Assembly: GCA_028571685.1 (NCBI GenBank) | Contig: CM053146.1 | Coordinates: forward strand, 19,875,431-19,939,430 | DNA: 64,000 bases | Direction of reading: 5' to 3' | DNA from: Heterohyrax brucei | Lineage: Eukaryota; Chordata; Mammalia; Hyracoidea; Procaviidae | In this document: in pieces, positions 1 to 10,480 of the stretch | How the letters are laid out: each line of letters opens with the position of its first letter | Numbering within the stretch: the stretch's first letter is position 1 | Position numbers and translations under genes: made by a program | The notes under the pieces: generated by a model | Databases searched by the model: none | What the model saw: the letters and a program-made list of their open reading frames with translations, nothing else | Told to the model about the DNA's origin: nothing

Positions 1-75
1 ACCTTGAGAGTATCACTGTCAATGAGACAAGAGATCACTGGCAAAATGGAGTGTGTTCTTGTTTTTAGGTAGCAG

Positions 76-256
76 TGAGTCTATTTTAACTGATAACAGC
101 TCTGTGTGACAGAGTAGAACTGCTCTGTAGGGTTTTCCCGCCTGTAGTCTTTATGGGAGCAAATCTCCACGTCTTTCTCCCACAGAGTGGCTTGAACCAC
201 CACCTTTTAGGTTAGCCAGCCTAGTGCTTAACTCATTGTGCAACCCAGGGCTCCAA
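76..256 (-). repeat. tRNA-derived SINE, long variant
   Basis: Antisense copy of the main SINE of this window. It reads from the RTE-like tail (tgagtctattttaactg) through gacagagtagaactgctctg, the long-variant block (gtagtctttatgggagcaaa, then a ctttctccc stretch) and the inverted tRNA-like head ending at cccagggctcc. The long variant has an extra block of about 45 bp between head and tail that short copies lack. Confidence 0.85.
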
Positions 257-1182
257 AAATGGGTGAGGAGTGTCTTATTCTAGAATTATAGGAAAAGGAA
301 CAATTTGGTTCTCATTAAAAATTTAATGTTACCTTTTGGGGAGCAAAGTAAATGTCCACGGAAAAGGGAATAATTAAATGCAAATAAGCTGTCTTTCTGA
401 CATGGCCAAGGCTCGGACTGACACTGCCACTGACTTCTGGATCCTGGCCCATTCTTTTCTAGAAGAGCACCTGGCCCTGTTTACTGGCACCAGTGACGTG
501 TCTGTCCTGGTTGGTTGTCAGGGACTGATCGCTCAAGAAAGAGGAAAGCCAGGAGTAGGGAATGGAGCCTGGGTAAACTCTGATAGCTTGGATCTTGGTT
601 TCTGTCTCCTCAAGATATGCACAACACACTGAGGGGGCAGGAATTGAAAAACCTTCCACTGACCATCTCTGGTGCAACTGTTTGGAAGGATCCTACCTGC
701 TCAAGTCAGGAAGGGTGCAGCTGGGGAGTCCTGTAGGGTGGACTGTTGGTCGGAGAGTAGGACAGAGGGGCAATGTTGCGGGGGGCGGGCAGTGAACGCA
801 GGCTCAGGGCAAAACAGCCAGGAGCTGATCACCCAGAGCCTGTGGGTACTGGAGATGGGGAGGAATTCTTGGCAGTTCAGGTGTAACTTGAAATCCAGCC
901 ATTCTCTATTCTTAGTCATCGGGAAGAAATTAGACGAAAGATGAACCTCATTCTAATAGAAGTTATGTTTGTCCTTATGGTTCCAATCAATTAAATCCTT
1001 TCCAGTTTATCTTCATCTTCAGAGATGCTCAAAAAAGCCAATCAGCTAGCTCAGAGGTAATTAAACTAGTGGGGGCTTGTACAGTACTGTCTCTGTGGGG
1101 TCCACAGGCAGAGTAGAAAACTATTGGCACTCGTTGACTTCGACTTGAAAATAACTCTGCTGTGAAGCAGTTGTGTCACTAT
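257..1182. other. Unclassified non-coding stretch
   Basis: No recognised repeat or coding signal. Short ORFs of up to 90 codons occur on both strands (378-944) but overlap each other in several frames and show no motif I know. Confidence 0.5.
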
Positions 1183-1396
1183 CCAAAACCAGTCTCAGTA
1201 AGCTGACTTCAACTCATGGTGATTTACTGACCGCACATGTGTTGGAGGAGAACTGTACTCAATAAGGTTTTCAATGACTGATTTTTCAGAAGTATATTGC
1301 CAGGATTTTCTTACAAGAAGCCACTTAATGGGTTTGAACTTCCAATCTTTCAGTTAGCAGCCAAGTGTTAACCATTTCACCAAACCTGGCTCTGTG
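1183..1396 (-). repeat. tRNA-derived SINE, third (RTE-core) variant
   Basis: Antisense SINE whose middle reads gactgatttttcagaagtat followed by tgccaggattttcttac. This block resembles the 5' region of the RTE LINE and the body of the tRNA-Gly SINE. It ends in the inverted head ttagcagccaagtgttaacc. Confidence 0.75.
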
Positions 1397-1465
1397 TCAC
1401 TGGCTGCAGGATATTAACCAGTTTGAGCCTTAACATGCTGATCTATAAAATAGGCACAACCGCAG
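1397..1465 (+). repeat. MIR-like fragment
   Basis: The stretch gtttgagccttaacatgctg followed by atctataaaataggcacaac resembles the MIR core (gagcctcag then tctgtaaaatggg). It is diverged and short. Confidence 0.45.
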
Positions 1466-1519
1466 CCCAGAGCTGTGTATTCCTTCTATCAGATATCTCC
1501 CCCGGGGTTTGTACCAGAA

Positions 1520-1885
1520 CCTCAGACTCTACCTGTGCAAAACTGAACTTCACACCTTTCTCTCCTAACTTTTTGGCATTCTCCATCTCAGTAAATAGTC
1601 CTACCATATGAACCAAGCCCCACACCTGGATCTCTGAGCCAAAAAGCTGTAAAACTAACTTGAGGTCACTTCCTCCAGAAAGCCTTCTTTGACTACTGTG
1701 TGTCTTCCAGTGGATTAAGTGAGTCTCCAACAGGTTTCCATGCTCTTGTATGAGTCTCTCTAATATAATCCATGAGTTGCATGGTAATTATGTCTTTGCA
1801 TGTCTCTCTTACTAAACTGTGAGACTCTCAAGGTCACAGAATGTGTCTTAACCTTCATTGAATCCCCGAGGCCTAGCACCTACTA
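1520..1885 (+). repeat. L2 LINE 3' fragment
   Basis: Segments typical of the L2 3' end occur in order: cctcagactctacctgtgca aaactgaac, gaggtcacttcctccagaaa gcc, a run near actgtgagactctcaaggtc, and aatccccgaggcctagcacc. This is an ancient element shared by mammals. Confidence 0.6.
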
Positions 1886-1919
1886 TTCATGGTTTAGGAG
1901 AGTCTAGACCCCACTTGAG

Positions 1920-2267
1920 GAGCATTTTGGTTCAGTAGTAGAATTTTTACCTTCCATGAAAGAGATATGAGTCCAGTTCTTGGCCAGTGAACCTCACGTG
2001 CAGCCACCACCTGCTTGTCGGAGGAGACTTGTGTGTTGCTATGATGCTGCATAGGTTTCAGTGCACCTAACAGACTCAGACAGACTAGGAAGAAAGGCCT
2101 GGAGAATCTACTTCCAAAAAACCAGCTAGTGAAAATCCTATAAGTCACAACAGTCTCATCTGCAGCCTATTAGAGGAATGGCGAAGGACCAAGCAGTGAG
2201 TGTTTCATTGCTGTGTGTGTAGGGTGACCACACGTCAGGAGCCAATTTGAAGGCAGCTAACAAAAAT
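1920..2267 (+). repeat. tRNA-Gly-headed SINE with RTE-derived body
   Basis: Complete copy of about 348 bp. The head (ggttcagtagtagaattttt ... ccagttcttggccagtg) resembles tRNA-Gly with box A and a decayed box B. From about 2020 the body (gtgttgctatgatgctg, agactcagacagactaggaa, cagctagtgaaaatcc) matches the RTE 5' region seen at 3846-4010 with an internal gap. From about 2165 it matches the RTE 3' end (atggcgaaggaccaagcagt, then a decayed tail) and finishes aaggcagctaacaaaaa. It therefore looks like a tRNA promoter joined to both ends of the LINE. Confidence 0.8.
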
Positions 2268-2851
2268 GGACTCCCATTATCTCCATAACCTCCCCCATTG
2301 ACCCCAAATAAACAGGCAGTTGAAAGAAAACAGTGGGCTTTCTTCGGGAGGACTCTCCAGGACACTCCAGGACGTGACCGTAGTTTGTGAGCCCTCCAAT
2401 CTAGAAATACAGTTACCACTGCTGTGTGCTCAGTAAATACACACAGAATCATCAGTGAATCCAGGAGTCCTCCTAGTGCCCTTCCTTTTCCTCAGGCAAC
2501 ACATCTAATTAATTCCTAAACCTTTTAGACTCCTGCCTCTTAAGCTTCTCTCTTGAGTCACCCTCTTCCTCATCCTTCTTGCCCTGCACTGGTCCAAGCC
2601 CCACAACATTAGTGCAAATCCCACATTCTGCCAGCTGTGGGAAATGCTTGTGACTTTCCCAAAGACCAGAATTTAGCATGAAGCACTTGTTCCAATGGAA
2701 GCATCCATCCATTTGTAACCCTTTCTCCTGCCTTCCTTATCTAGCATGCTCAGTTCGAGAATTAATTATGCTAAGAGCCCTCTTCAGCCCTGTCTTCTCT
2801 GGCTAGGATCCCCTTTTCCATGCTGACCTCTGTCGTATGTCCACCATCACC
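2268..2851. other. Unclassified non-coding stretch
   Basis: No repeat or exon signal recognised. Short overlapping ORFs only. Confidence 0.5.
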
Positions 2852-2928
2852 ACCAGGTGCCGTCAAGTCAACTTTGACTGTTAGTGATCCCGTGTCTGTC
2901 AGAGTAGAGCTGTGCTCTATAGTGCTTT
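2852..2928 (-). repeat. SINE 3' fragment
   Basis: Antisense SINE tail half (aggtgccgtcaagtcaactt ... gtcagagtagagctgtgctc) that stops where the L1-like T-rich sequence begins. Head missing. Confidence 0.65.
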
Positions 2929-2929
2929 C

Positions 2930-3700
2930 TTTTCTTTTTTAAAAATAATATTTTACTGTGTTTCCAGTGAAGGTGTACACAGCATTCTCTGTTTTCACTC
3001 AACAACTTCTGCACAAGTGGTTCAGTGACACTAGTTACGTTTTTCACAATGCATGAACATTCTCCATTCTGATCATTCTGCTCCCATTAATCTAATTTCC
3101 TGCTCCTTTACATTCTCATCTTTGTTTTAAAGTGATTGATAATCATTTGGTCTCATATAGGCAATGTTTTAAAGGAACACAGTACCTACAAGTCATATTC
3201 AGTAATTTTTGAGCCAATTTGTTATGTTGGGAAGTCCTACAGTTTCAACTGGCTCAGTAGATGTGTTTTTGTTTCTTTTAAGGAATTTGAGGTTCAGTTT
3301 CACATTTTTTTTCTCATTCTGTCAGGGTTCACCTATTGTGACCCTACTTAGAAGGGTCAGTAGTGGCAGCTGGGCATCATCTAGATTTTCTGGTCTCAGG
3401 GTAGATAAGGCCATGGTTCATGTAAGCTATTTGCCCTATAGACTAGCTTCTTCTTTGAATTTTTGATTTCCTTTTTTCTCTTTTGTTCCAGATGAATAGA
3501 GACCAATAGTTGTATCTCAGATGGCCAGTCACAAGTTTTAAGACCCTAGACGTTACCTAACCAAACTAGGGTATAGAACATAAAATGCATCAATTAAATT
3601 ATGCCAATTAACCCAAATGTTCCAAGAGACAATAGTCCTAACTCTTCAAGCCCAGAAATCAAGTCCCACAAAGTGTTTGGCTGTGTTTAAAAAAGTATCT
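2930..3700 (-). mobile_element. L1 3' UTR fragment, antisense
   Basis: Begins with a T/A-rich stretch (ttttttaaaaataatatttt), then ggtgtacacagcattctctg and tggttcagtgacactagtta, typical of antisense L1 3' UTRs. The part from about 3300 to 3660 (agaccaatagttgtatctca, ttatgccaattaacccaaat) is clearly homologous to 31330-31640 in this window, so it is a dispersed repeat. Small ORFs here are chance. Confidence 0.6.
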
Positions 3701-3739
3701 GTAAGTATTCTCCCCATGTGCTTTATTATGTTTATGACT

Positions 3740-3812
3740 ATATGTGTATACACGCACATGCATATGCATATACCTACATATACACATATACATGCCTATG
3801 CACATATATCCC
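3740..3812. repeat. Imperfect CATATA-rich low-complexity tract
   Basis: Alternating purine/pyrimidine tract of tatgtgtatacacgcacatg and catatacacatata type. It abuts the RTE-A 5' end. A 12-bp string atatacacatat occurs at 3778-3789 and at 7031-7042 beyond the RTE 3' end. It could be a target duplication or coincidence within low-complexity DNA. Confidence 0.6.
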
Positions 3813-3818
3813 CCATTT

Positions 3819-6800
3819 GTCTGTCAGTTTGTTGTACCGTGGGGGCTTGCATGTTGCTGTGAGGCAGGAAGCTATGCCACTGATATTGATGCCAGCAGAG
3901 TCACTCATGGTAGACAAGTTTCTGCTGAGCTTCCAGACTAAGACAGACTAGGAAAAAGGAACCGGCAGTTTACCTCTGGAAAAAATTAGCCAGTGAAAAC
4001 CTTATGAATAGCAGAAGAACACTGTCAGACATAGTGACAGAAAACAAGTCCCCAGGTTGGAATGCACTCAGCAGACGACGGGGGAAAAGCTGCCTCCTCA
4101 GAGTAGAGTCAGGCTAACCAACACGGATGGAGCAAAGCTTTCAGGACCTTCATTTGGTGATGTGGCATGACTCAAAATGAGAAGAAACAGGTAAAAACAT
4201 CCATTAATAATCAAAATGTGGAATGTACAAAGTATGAATCTAGGAAAATTGGAAATTGCCCAAAATGAAATAGAACGCATAGACACAGATATCCTTGGCA
4301 TTAGTGAGCTGAAATGGACTAGGGCTGGCTATTTCGAATCAAATAGTTATACGGTCCATTGTGCCAGGAATGAAAACTTGAAGAGGAATGGTATTGCATT
4401 TAGCACCAAAAAGAACATTTCAAGATCTATCTTGAAGAACAGTGCTGTCAGTGATAGGATAATATCCATATGCCTACAAGGAAGGCCAGTTAATATTACT
4501 ATTATTCAAATTTATGCTCAAACTACTGAGGCAAAAGATGAAGAAACTGAAGATTTTCACTACCTTCTGCAGTCTGAAATTGATCAAATATGCAATCAGG
4601 ATGCACTGATAATTAACTGGTGATTTGAACACAAAAGTTGGAAACAAAAAAGGATTGGTAGTTAGAAAATATGGCCTTGGTGACAGAAATGATGTTGGAA
4701 ATTGCATGTTAGAATTTTGCAAGAGCAATGGCTTCTCCATTACAATTATCTTTTTTCACCAGTGTGAGCAGTGACTGGCTATGTACGTGGACCTCACCAA
4801 ACGGAATACACAAGAATCAAATTGACTGTGTCCAACAGACAATGGAAAATCTCCACATCAGCAGTCAGAACAAGACCTAGTGCTGACTGTGGCAAAGACC
4901 ACCAATTGCTCATATGCAAGTTCAAACTGAAACTGATGAAAATTAGAACAAATCCACGAGAGCTAAAGTATCACCTTGAGTATGTCCCACCTGAGTTTAG
5001 AGACCATCTCAAGAACAGCTTTGATGTACTGAACACTAATGACCTACGAGGTGTAGGATGACGTAAAAGGCATCATCCATGAAGAAAGTAAGAGGTCATT
5101 TACAAGAGATGAAAGAAAGACAAAGAGAAACTGGATATCAGACGAGACTGAAAGTTGCTCTTGAATGTCAAGTAGTTAGAGCAAGAGGAAAGAATGACCA
5201 AGTAAAAGAACTGAACAGAAAATTTTAAAGGACAGCTTGAGAAGACAAAGTCAAGTATTGTAATTACATGTGCAAAGAGCCAGAAATAGAAAACCAAAAG
5301 GGAAGAACACACTTTGCATTTTTCAAGCTGAAAGAACTGAAGAAAAAATTCAAGACTCAAGTTGCATAGTGAAGGATTGTACAGGGAAAATACTAAACAA
5401 CTCAGGAGCATCAAAAGAAGATGGAAAAAATACACAGAGTCATTGTATCAGGAAGAACTGGTTGACATTCAATCATTTCAAGAGGTAGCGTATGATTAAA
5501 AAAAAACAAAACAAAAAAACCCGTTAGTACTGAAGGAGGAAGTCAAAGCTGCATGGAAGGCATATTGAAAAACAAGAGTTCAGGAATTGGTAGAATATCA
5601 ACTGAGATGTTTCAGCAAATGCTGGAAGTACTCACTAGTGCTCATTAGTCTATGCCAAGAAATTTGGAAGACAGCTACCTGGCCAACTGACTGGAAGAAA
5701 TCTGTATTTATGCCTACTTCCAAGAAAGGTGATCCAATCGAATGCAGAAATTGTTGAACAATATCATTAACATCACATGCAAGCAAAATTTTGCTCAAGA
5801 TCATGCAAAAGCAACTGCAACAGTATATTGACAGGGAACTGCCAGAAATTCAAGCTGGATTCAGAAGAGGATATGAAACCAGGTGTATCACTGTTGATGT
5901 CAGATGGATCTTGGCTGAAAGCAAAGAATACCAGAAAGATGTTTAGCTGTGTTTCACTGGCTATGCAAAGACATTCAACTATGTTGATCATAACAAATTA
6001 TGGATAACATTGCGGAGCATGGGAATTCCAGAACACTTAATTGTGCTCATTAGGAATCTATTTATGGATCAAGAGGCAGTCATGCAACAGAATAGGAGGA
6101 CGCTTCATGGTGTAAAGCCAGGAATGATGTGTGTCAAGGTTGTATCATCTCATCATACCTTTTCAATCTGTATGCTGAGCAAATAATCTGAGAAGTTAGA
6201 CTATATGAAGGAGTACAAGGCATTAGGATTGGAGGAACACTCATTAACAACCTATGTTGCAGATGACACAACGCCACTTGCTGGAAGGGAAGAGGATTTG
6301 AAACACTGGTGAAGGTCAAAGACCACAGCCTACAGTACGGATTGGACCTCAACATCAAGAAAACAAAAATCCTTGTAACTGGACAAGTAAGCAACATCAT
6401 GATAAATGGAGAAAGGATTGAGGCTGTCAAGGATTTCATTATACTTGGTTCCACAATGAACAGCCATGCAAGCAGCAGTCTAGAAATCAAAAGGCACATT
6501 GTATTGAGAAAATTTGTTGCAAAAGATCTCTTTAAAGTCTTGAAAAGTAAAGATGTCACCTTGAAGACTAAGGTACACCAAAATGCCCAAACCATGGCAT
6601 TTTCAATCGCATCACATGCATATGAAAGCTGGAAGAAGAACAAGTAAGATAGAAGAACTGATGTCTTTGAATTGTGGTGTTGGAGAAAAATATTGAATGT
6701 ACCACTGACTGCTAAAAGAACAAATAGATTTGTTCTAGAAGAAGTACAGCTGGAGTGCTCCTTAGAAGCAAAGATGGTGAGACTGCATCTTATATGCTTT

Positions 6801-7030
6801 GGACATGTTGTCAGGAAGGACTGATTCCTGAAGAAGGGCATCATACTTGATAGAGCAGAGAGTCAGTGAAAAAAGGAAGAATCTCAACAAGATGTACTGA
6901 CACAGTGCCTCCAAAGATAAGCTTAAATATAAAAATAATTGTGGTCATGGTGTAGGACTGGGCAGTGTTTTGTTGTGTTGCATAGTGTTGCTCTAAGTCA
7001 GAACCAACTTGATACCACCTATGAGTAACA
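3819..7030 (+). mobile_element. RTE-class LINE, near full length (RTE-A)
   Basis: About 3.2 kb, the usual size of a complete mammalian RTE/BovB-type LINE. Order: 5' region (gtctgtcagtttgttgtacc), endonuclease region, linker, reverse-transcriptase region, C-terminal region, and the 3' tail near 6980-7030 (gttgctctaagtcagaacca) that is shared with the SINEs. The 5' start is set by agreement with two other copies at 28006 and 42897. Stops and frameshifts make it non-functional. Confidence 0.85.
4216..6960 (+). pseudogene. Decayed RTE endonuclease/reverse transcriptase ORF
   Basis: Readable pieces at 4216-4623, 4771-5061, 5270-5488, 5777-6007 and 6309-6647 lie in RTE order but in different frames. 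The first 135 residues are the N-terminal part of an apurinic-type endonuclease: the ILGISELKWT segment holds the expected catalytic Glu, and IIQIYAQTT is also present. The next motif, TGDxNxKVG, is reached only after a frame change near 4618. The RT region keeps WPTDWKKSVFMPTSKKGDP (about 5677-5735). The YADD site near 6256-6270 is disrupted by a small deletion relative to the 42.9-kb copy. Not expressed as a protein. Confidence 0.8.
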
Positions 7031-7046
7031 ATATACACATATGTGC

Positions 7047-7542
7047 TGTCATGAATTGAATTGTTTGCCCACCAGAAAAATGTGTGTAGACATTTTGCTA
7101 GGCCAAGATTCCTGGTATTGTGTGATGTTGTTCTGTTATAAATCCTGCCTCTGTGATGTGAATGAGGGAGGATGGGCTTCAATTGTGTTCATGCAGCAGG
7201 AGCCAAAGTGTAGAATTATTTTTTGCCTTCAGGCAATCTCTAGAGTATGAAAGAAAGAAACCAGCAGAGTGATCTGGGGACCTCATATCATCCAGAAGCA
7301 GAGCTAAAAGCAGATCACATCCACTGGAAGGAACTTGGGGTCTCTGTACATCAGAAGTTTCTAGTCTAGGAGAAGACTGACTACAAGGACCTTCTTCCAG
7401 AGCCAACAGGGAAAGCCTCCCCTGGAGCTGACACCCTGAATTTGGACTTGTAGTTTACTGGACAGTGACAAAATAAAATTTCTCTTTTTAAAGTCATTCG
7501 CTTGTAGTATTTCTATTACAGCAGCACTAGATGACTAAAACG
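7047..7542 (+). mobile_element. Solo LTR, MaLR/ERVL type
   Basis: Starts TGTCATGAATTGAATTG and ends near gactaaaacg, where ACA is expected. Inside are cctgaatttggacttgtag, a polyadenylation signal (aataaa near 7473) and the family 3' signature gcagcactagatgactaaaa. No clear 5-bp target duplication. It follows directly on the RTE-A tail. No internal region or second LTR nearby. Confidence 0.75.
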
Positions 7543-7571
7543 TATACCTACCTACATACATAAATAACTAA

Positions 7572-7694
7572 AAACCAAACCCGCAGCTGTCAAGTTGATT
7601 TAGACTACTAGCGACCCATAGGATTTCCAAGGCTGTAAATTTCTATGGAAGCCAGCTGACACTGGTAGTTTCCAACTGTCAGCTTTTCAGTACA
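7572..7694 (-). repeat. SINE fragment, cut at the mariner insertion
   Basis: Antisense long-variant SINE (accaaacccgcagctgtcaa, gatttccaaggctgtaaatt). It stops at the left end of the mariner element and its tRNA head is not recovered on the far side, so sequence was lost or is too diverged. Confidence 0.65.
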
Positions 7695-7696
7695 TA

Positions 7697-8980
7697 CATA
7701 GTCTGACAATTAAATTCATGGATTTGCAACTACATGCTTACACCAGCGGCTTTGTACGAACAACTTGGCAAGGTTTCATAATCTTGGTATATCGGTGTCT
7801 CACATCTGTGCTTGTGTCAACGTGTGGCAGTGTCTTGCTGAGTGGTGTTCATTATTGTTGTTGTGTGTTTTTGTGTGTCCTCATGAGAGTGTCAGAGCCT
7901 ACATTAGAGCAATGAACAAACGTTATATTTCTTGTTAAACTTGGCAAGAGTGGAAGTAGAACCAGAGACACAAAAGTCCAAGTTTATGGGGATAACGCCA
8001 TGAAGAACATGGCAGTGTAGAATGGATTAAACATTTTATGAGGGGAGAGAAAGTGTCACTGATGAAGAGAGGTCAGTGTGGCCAGTAATGAGCAGAACTG
8101 ACGAAACATTGCAAAAATTTGTCGAATTGTCCACCAAAACCATTGACTGTGAGAAGCACAGCAGACTGAGTAAACATCGATAGAGAAATAGGAAAATCTT
8201 AACTGAAAATCTTGGCCTGAAAGAGTTGTGTGCAAAAATGATCCCGAAGGAGCTCACTGATGAACAAAAGCAAAATTCAGTTGAAGTTTGCCAAGACCTT
8301 TTAGAGAGTCAAGATGATGTTTGGGGCCATGTTATCACTGGTGATGAAACACAGGTGTACCAGTCTGACCCTGAAACAAAGCGTCCAAGTGCACAATGGA
8401 AGTCAGCTAATTGTGTGTGACTGAAAGGACTCCATCAGTCCAAAATAAGAGTTAGTGTTGTTAACCTCTTGAAATCAGAGGGATTGTTCATTATGAATTT
8501 GTATTAGTTGGACGGTTAACCAAGCTTACCAACTGGAAACTCTGAAAAGGCTGCATGAAAAAGTTAGATGAAAACAACCTGAATTTTTTGCCAGCAACTC
8601 ATGGCTCTTGCATCACAACAATGCACCAGCTTACATGGCATTGTCTGTGAGGGAATTTTTAGCCAGTAAATAAATCACTGTATGGGAACACCCTCCCTAT
8701 TCACCTGATTTGGCCCCTAATGATTTTTTTCTTTACCTGAAGATAAAGGAAATGTTGAAAGGAAGACATTTTGATGACATTCAGGACATCGAGGGCACTA
8801 CAATGACATCACTGCTGTCCATTCTAGAAAGAGTCCCAAAATTTCTTTGAAGGGTGGACTAGGTGTTGGTTTGGGTGCATAGCTTCCCAAGGAGAATACT
8901 TTGAAGGTGACCTTAATGATATTCAGCAATGAGGTACGTAGCCTTTATCTAGCATGAGTTTGCGAACTTGTCTTACCTCA
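7697..8980 (+). mobile_element. Mariner-class DNA transposon, complete length
   Basis: 1,284 bp flanked by TA on both sides (7695-7696 and 8981-8982). Terminal inverted repeats are imperfect: left reads catagtctgacaattaaatt, right on the other strand tgaggtaagacaagttcgca. Length, TA target and encoded motifs all fit mariner. It interrupts an antisense SINE, so it may postdate that copy. Confidence 0.85.
7915..8850 (+). pseudogene. Decayed mariner transposase
   Basis: Motifs in order: N-terminal LVKLGKSGS-like start in decayed form, LCAKMIPKELTDEQKQNSVE (about 8226-8285), the first catalytic Asp in VITGDE (codon 8343-8345), then LLHHNNAPAYMA where HHDN is expected, so the second catalytic Asp is Asn (codon 8617-8619). 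YSPDLAPNDFF follows with the third Asp at 8722-8724, exactly 35 codons on, matching the D34D spacing. Frame changes and a stop (about 8671) also inactivate it. The longest clean ORF is 64 codons at 8226-8420. Confidence 0.8.
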
Positions 8981-8982
8981 TA

Positions 8983-9616
8983 ATAGCCTTTAAACAAAAA
9001 GTATTACTCTTTTTTGTCTTTATGGCAAATTCATTATCAGTGGGCTATGATCAAAGATTATGTCTATGGGGCTCCTGAGAGGTGCTTTAAGTAACACAAG
9101 TTAGTTGTTTCAGTGACATTTCTAACATAAAAAGTGTCTGCTCCCCACATACTCCCGCATCAGAGTGAAAAGATAGTTTCTCTTCCTTCTTGCAGAAGTA
9201 AGAAATAACCATTCCAGCCCAAGGCAACTCTGAGTTAAGAGTTTGGTCTAGTCACAGAGTTGGGTGCCCCGCCCCCCAGATGCTTCTCTTGAAAAACGCC
9301 TCCCTGAGGCAAGAGACATGAGGTCTTTCAGCAGCAAACCTTCTTCTTTGCTCCTTTAAGCTACTTTCCCAGTTCCTGGGGTCTCTAAATCCATCCACGA
9401 GAGGGCCACCACTCTGCAGACTCAGACTGCAAGAGCCCGGCTGCTAGCTTTGATACTATCAGCGAAAGCGAGTTTCCCTCTCGAAGCCCTCAGAGCAGCT
9501 AGGACCCCCTCATAGCCCTGGGCCCACCTTTCCAGCCTCCCTTCCCATTGCACCTACTTACTTTCTCTTTTTAAAGAGAAGGAAATTATAACTGTTTTTT
9601 TTTTTCCTGCTAAAGC
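8983..9616. other. Unclassified non-coding stretch
   Basis: No recognised repeat. Includes a GC-rich bit (gtgccccgccccccagatgc at about 9266) that could be a GC box but has no supporting promoter context. Confidence 0.5.
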
Positions 9617-9779
9617 AAAACCAAACCCAACCCACTGCCATCAAGTGTGACTTGTAACAAGTCTGTGGGACAGAGTCGAGCTGCCCAAGACTGGCCTCCC
9701 GGAAGTGGCTGGTAGAACTGAACTGCTGACCTTTTGGTTAGCATCCGTAACTATTAACCAGTAAGCCACTCGAGTTTCT
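9617..9779 (-). repeat. tRNA-derived SINE, short variant
   Basis: Antisense: aaaaccaaacccaacccact, gggacagagtcgagctgccc, gctgaccttttggttagcat, then the inverted head. Nearly complete. Confidence 0.8.
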
Positions 9780-10085
9780 AATCCACAGGAGCAGTTTCAT
9801 AACATGCCCTGTCATTCCCCCTTTTACTATCTTCCTAAAGCACCAATCATGCTTAGGACACAGGAAGCCTGAGAGATCCAGAGACCTGTCTACCTCTCCT
9901 ACCTCACTCAGCTCTCACCTTGCAAGCGCCCCTCCCCCAGACACCCCTAGGTCAGAGCCTACAGACCTGCCCTTTTCTCTTCTAGGGATCCCTCTCTCCA
10001 CTTTCCCTGTTCCTCCTTTCTGTGTCACCTGAGATGTCACTCACCCTTCTATGTGCTCTCTTATCTCACCTTCTTCCTCCTTCTC
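9780..10085. other. Unclassified non-coding stretch
   Basis: Pyrimidine-rich sequence without a repeat or exon signature that I recognise. Confidence 0.45.
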
Positions 10086-10480
10086 TTTCCAAAATGACCT
10101 GTTCTTTCAAAAATGTAGGTGTATACAGTTGGAAGATATTATACATATTGTTCTGAAATTTGATTTTTCCCTTCAACATTCTTCCGACACATAGCTCATA
10201 TGGCCACTTGTGGTAAAGGCTTCCTAGCATCCCAGAGTCAGGACTCACCAGGGTTCCTTTGATAGTTCCCCCCTTGATGGGTATTTAGATTCTTCCCACT
10301 TTCACTGTTGCAGAGAATACTGAAAAACCATTCTTGGGTACATATCTTTTGCACGGGTGTGGAGGAGTATTTCAGGGAAGGAACCAGTGGTAGAATTGCC
10401 GGGTTGAATGTTATGTGCACACTGTAAATGTTGAAAAGTAATTGCAAAGGGTTCTTCAAAATATGAGTACACTTTACACA
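10086..10480 (-). mobile_element. Old L1 3' fragment, antisense
   Basis: The order ccccttgatgggtatttaga, tttcactgttgcagagaata, ggtagaattgccgggttgaa then atgtgcacactgtaaatg matches the antisense 3' part of old L1 elements (L1M type). Strongly diverged. Confidence 0.55.

Noticed and set aside
1920-1995. tRNA-Gly gene
   Set aside because: The head is mutated in the acceptor and anticodon arms and is followed by a conserved SINE body, so it is a SINE promoter and not a tRNA gene.
3740-3812. 12-bp target duplication for RTE-A (atatacacatat at 3778 and 7031)
   Set aside because: The left copy lies in low-complexity CATATA DNA about 30 bp from the element start, so chance similarity cannot be excluded.
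6134-6844. Longest ORF in the window, 236 codons on the minus strand
   Set aside because: It lies antisense to the RTE-A C-terminal coding region, and related antisense ORFs appear wherever that RTE segment occurs (e.g. 40390-40581 in RTE-C). It is a shadow of RTE codon structure with no domain.
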